DNA of 64,000 nucleotides, taken from assembly GCF_014696065.1 (NCBI RefSeq), contig NZ_JACJPL010000023.1, positions 16,296-80,295 on the forward strand, in the 5' to 3' direction. The notes below the pieces were generated by a model. It was given only the letters and a program-made list of their open reading frames with translations. It did not search any database and was not told the origin of the DNA. Shown in pieces: positions 61,695 through 64,000 of this stretch; the stretch's first letter is position 1, and every line of letters starts with the position of its first letter. A program made the translations under genes and the position numbers. This DNA is from Leptolyngbya sp. FACHB-261. GTDB lineage: Bacteria > Cyanobacteriota > Cyanobacteriia > FACHB-261.

Positions 61695-64000
61695 ATGACT
61701 GCTTCCCAGCAACAACGCCCAAAGGTGTTTATTAGCTACAGCCACAAAGATGGGAAGTGGTTAGAGCAGCTCCAAGTTCATCTCAAGCCTTTTGAGCGGG
61801 ATGGGACGATGGACTGTTGGGACGATACACGGATTCAACCGGGGGATCTCTGGCAACGGGAAATTGAGCAGGCGCTTGCTGCGGCAGAAGTTGCAGTCTT
61901 GCTAATCAGTGCGGATTTTCTAGCTTCAGACTTTATCCACCGAGATGAGTTGCCTCCACTCTTGTCAGCAGCAGAAAGTCGAGGCTTGGTGATTTTGCCA
62001 GTCATTGTTAGACCTTGCAGTTTGCCTGAAAGCCTCTCCAAATTCCAGGCCGTGAATCCAGCGCTGAAACCACTGAGCAAAATGCTGGATTGGGAGCAAG
62101 AAGAACTTTGGGTCAAGGTAACAAAAGCGATTCGAGAAGCCCTGGAGAGACCATCTACTTCCCAAAACGTTGAGTATAAAGGGTCAGAACACTGGTGGAA
62201 TGTGCCGCAAGAGCGTAATCACTTCTTCACAGGACGTGAGGATGTGCTGGCAGACTTGCGCAGGAAGCTGGGAGGCCCCCCTAACCCCCCAAGTTTGGGG
62301 GGAAACGGAGAGGGGTCTGGCTCCCCCCGAACTCGGGGGGCTGGGGGGGCCAGTGCAACCGCTCTAAGCGGTCTGGGAGGGATTGGCAAGACGCAAACGG
62401 CTGTGGAGTATGCCTATCGTCACTATTACGACCAGCAAGATTATCAGGCGGTGTTTTGGGTGCAGGCCGAGACGCGGGAAGAACTAGTGTCTGGTTTTGC
62501 CGCAATTGCCGAGAAGCTTGGTTTGCCTATTAGCCAACAGCAAGACCAGAGTTTGATTGTTGCCGTAGTGAAGAACTGGCTAGAAACTCATTGCGATTGG
62601 CTGCTAGTGCTGGACAATGCCGATGAGTTGAACCTGCTACGGGAGTTTTTGCCCAAGACCGGCAAGGGACATATCCTACTGACGACTCGCGCTCAAGCAA
62701 CAGGCAGGTTCGAGCGGGTTGAGATCAAGAAAATGTCCCGTGATGAGGGTGCATTGTTTCTGCTGCGTCGCGCTAAGTTGGTTGCAGAGGACGATGCGTT
62801 AGAGGCTGCTTCTGAAGCAGACCAAGGTTTGGCACGAACCATTGTTGAGGAATTGGATGGTTTGCCGTTAGCACTGGATCAGGCAGGCGCATTTATCGAA
62901 GAGACGCCATCCAGTTTGGCGGAATATTTCAACCTCTACCAAGCTAGAGGCGCAGAACTGCTAGCAGAACGAGGAGAACTGGCAGAGGACCATCCCAGTG
63001 TGACCATTACGTTCTCACTAGCGTTTGAGAAGGTGCTGGAACGTAACCCCGAAGCAGCAGACTTGCTCCGCCTTTGTGCATTTCTGGCTCCAGATAGCAT
63101 CCCTGAAGAGATCTTCTGCAAAGGAGCTTCTGAGCTAGGCGAGACACTAGGACCAGTGGCAGCAGATCCTCTAGCCTTTGCCCAAGCACTACGAGAGGCA
63201 GGACGCTTTTTGCTGATCCACCGTAACCCTACGGACCAGACTCTAGATATTCATCGTTTGGTACAGGAAGTCCTGAGAGCAGAACTGGACTCGGACACAT
63301 ATCATTTTTGGGCAGAGCGAATAGTACGGGCTTTAGCCAAAGCACACCCAGGAGACGAATACAAAGACTGGCCACTGTGTGACCGTTGGCTTCCTCATGC
63401 CAGAGCCGCAATCAAGCTGGCCGAAACGTTGCAGCGTGAGTTCCCTCAGGTAGTATCCGATTTGCTCAATCAAACTGGATACTACCTAGCGCAACGTGCT
63501 CAGTACACAGAGGCAGAGCCTTTGTTAGCGCAGGCGTTGGAGCTGAGACAACGCTTGCTTGGGCAGGACCATCCCGATGTTGCCACTAGCCTCAATAATC
63601 TGGCTTTACTTTACGATTCACAGGGCCGCTACAGTGAGGCTGAGCCTTTGTATCTGCAGGCGTTGGAGCTGAGACAACGCTTGCTTGGGCAGGACCATCC
63701 CGATGTTGCCACTAGCCTCAATAATCTGGCTTTACTTTACGATTCACAGGGCCGCTACAGTGAGGCTGAGCCTTTGTATCTGCAGGCGTTGGAGCTCAGA
63801 CAACGCTTGCTCGGGCAGGACCATCCCTCTGTTGCCAATAGCCTCAATAATCTGGCTGCACTTTACCGTGCTCAGGGCCGCTACAGTGAGGCAGAGCCTT
63901 TGTTAGCGCAGGCGTTGGAGCTGAGACAACGCTTGCTTGGGCAGGACCATCCCGATGTTGCCACTAGCCTCAATAATCTGGCTTTACTTTACGATTCACA
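61695..64000 (+). CDS. TIR-NB-ARC-TPR protein, NLR-like STAND NTPase (3' partial)
   Basis: The frame is open to the right edge, with 768 complete codons. TIR domain (residues 9-125): VFISYSHKDGKWL, FERDGTMDCWDDTRIQPGD, VLLISADFLAS and DEL, with E85 at the position of the catalytic glutamate of NADase TIR domains. NB-ARC from about 175: FTGREDVLADL, P-loop GLGGIGKT (226-233), Walker B LLVLDNADE, LLTTRA and GLPLALDQAGAF. From about 600, TPR units of 42 residues (EAEPLYLQALELRQRLLGQD, then NNLALLYDSQGRYS). A 28-residue insert at 193-220 is discussed separately. Probably a sensor with a TIR effector, of the kind implicated in antiphage or programmed-death responses; that role is inferred from architecture. 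Confidence 0.93.
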   Translation, partial: MTASQQQRPKVFISYSHKDGKWLEQLQVHLKPFERDGTMDCWDDTRIQPGDLWQREIEQALAAAEVAVLLISADFLASDFIHRDELPPLLSAAESRGLVILPVIVRPCSLPESLSKFQAVNPALKPLSKMLDWEQEELWVKVTKAIREALERPSTSQNVEYKGSEHWWNVPQERNHFFTGREDVLADLRRKLGGPPNPPSLGGNGEGSGSPRTRGAGGASATALSGLGGIGKTQTAVEYAYRHYYDQQDYQAVFWVQAETREELVSGFAAIAEKLGLPISQQQDQSLIVAVVKNWLETHCDWLLVLDNADELNLLREFLPKTGKGHILLTTRAQATGRFERVEIKKMSRDEGALFLLRRAKLVAEDDALEAASEADQGLARTIVEELDGLPLALDQAGAFIEETPSSLAEYFNLYQARGAELLAERGELAEDHPSVTITFSLAFEKVLERNPEAADLLRLCAFLAPDSIPEEIFCKGASELGETLGPVAADPLAFAQALREAGRFLLIHRNPTDQTLDIHRLVQEVLRAELDSDTYHFWAERIVRALAKAHPGDEYKDWPLCDRWLPHARAAIKLAETLQREFPQVVSDLLNQTGYYLAQRAQYTEAEPLLAQALELRQRLLGQDHPDVATSLNNLALLYDSQGRYSEAEPLYLQALELRQRLLGQDHPDVATSLNNLALLYDSQGRYSEAEPLYLQALELRQRLLGQDHPSVANSLNNLAALYRAQGRYSEAEPLLAQALELRQRLLGQDHPDVATSLNNLALLYDS
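62274..62351. repeat. GC-rich palindromic element inserted in frame
   Basis: Outer arms GGCCCCCCTAACCCCCC (62274-62290) and GGGGGGCTGGGGGGGCC (62335-62351) are near-complementary. Inside are two perfect 8-bp stems with 2-base loops: CCCCCCAA-GT-TTGGGGGG (62285-62302) and CCCCCCGA-AC-TCGGGGGG (62323-62340). Together they add Gly/Pro/Ser-rich codons (GGPPNPPSLGG, then GSGSPRTRGAGGAS) without a stop. This is the form of small palindromic repeats in cyanobacterial genomes that often lie inside genes. Confidence 0.85.
63513..64000 (+). repeat. 126-bp TPR-coding tandem repeats
   Basis: The motif GCTGAGCCTTTG/GCAGAGCCTTTG recurs at 63513, 63639, 63765 and 63891, exactly 126 bp apart. The unit starting near 63540 and the next are essentially identical, while the third differs at several bases. 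The array continues past the window edge, so copy number cannot be stated. Confidence 0.9.

Noticed and set aside
62274..62351. A frameshift in the TIR-NB-ARC gene at the G/C-tract
   Set aside because: The frame before and after the palindrome was checked codon by codon and is the same, leading straight into the P-loop GLGGIGKT.

Overview
The window looks like a chromosomal segment of a cyanobacterium. The evidence is the combination of a plastid/cyanobacterial-type pyruvate dehydrogenase E2, a YlqD protein, a stand-alone cofH, an acyl-ACP/acyl-CoA synthetase, two Uma2-type proteins, DUF3095, a filamentous-haemagglutinin-type exoprotein, a PEP-CTERM protein, PPC-repeat secreted proteins, a TIR-NB-ARC-TPR protein and many short cyanobacterial-type orphan proteins. 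Only three copies of the HIP1 octamer GCGATCGC were spotted, so the lineage is probably HIP1-poor. No rRNA, tRNA, CRISPR array, transposase or phage gene was recognised.

Layout. 1-20.3 kb: the 3' part of a PAS-GGDEF-EAL enzyme, an M28 peptidase, a DUF1643 protein convergent with a two-domain 6-pyruvoyl-tetrahydropterin synthase-like protein, a RecB-like nuclease, a pentapeptide-repeat membrane protein, a DUF3095 protein, a Uma2 protein, PDH E2, YlqD, a fatty-acid-activating enzyme, an AsmA-like protein and HEAT-repeat proteins. 20.7-32.5 kb: cofH and thioredoxin, a PPC plus seven-repeat SBBP protein, a beta-helix lipoprotein, an M23 peptidase, an HD phosphohydrolase, an endonuclease III homologue, a MOSC protein and a class I amidotransferase-like protein. 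32.6-36.3 kb: an accessory-looking stretch of short orphan ORFs and hairpins, including an exported protein built of five 13-residue repeats. 36.5-39.8 kb: rhomboid protease, queF, methylene-THF reductase and trpS. 39.8-49.5 kb: secreted and surface proteins (two small secreted proteins, an orphan TpsA-like protein, a PEP-CTERM protein, and a parvulin next to an 829-residue PPC-repeat protein). 49.8-61.3 kb: an M1 aminopeptidase with HEAT repeats, DUF1499, DUF4142, cupin and DUF2243 proteins, a receiver protein, pyrG, a second Uma2 protein, msrA and an M32 carboxypeptidase. 61.3-64 kb: a 21-bp repeat array followed by a TIR-NB-ARC-TPR gene that runs off the window.

Most genes are singletons with their own terminator-like hairpins, as is usual in cyanobacteria. 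Plausible co-transcribed pairs are cofH-trxA, cupin-DUF2243, and the PPC-repeat protein with the parvulin. Functional links that can be suggested are 7-deazaguanine/pterin chemistry (the PTPS-like protein and queF, although unlinked), deazaflavin synthesis (cofH), and secretion or folding of calcium-binding repeat proteins (PPC protein plus parvulin).

The most unusual items are: the TIR-NB-ARC-TPR gene, which carries an in-frame GC-rich palindromic element immediately before its P-loop and nearly identical 126-bp TPR units; a 13-copy, strictly 21-bp-phased repeat array just upstream of it; the 13-residue MLTA repeat protein; the PTPS fusion whose first domain has lost its catalytic residues; and the PPC protein with an EF-hand-like loop in every repeat.
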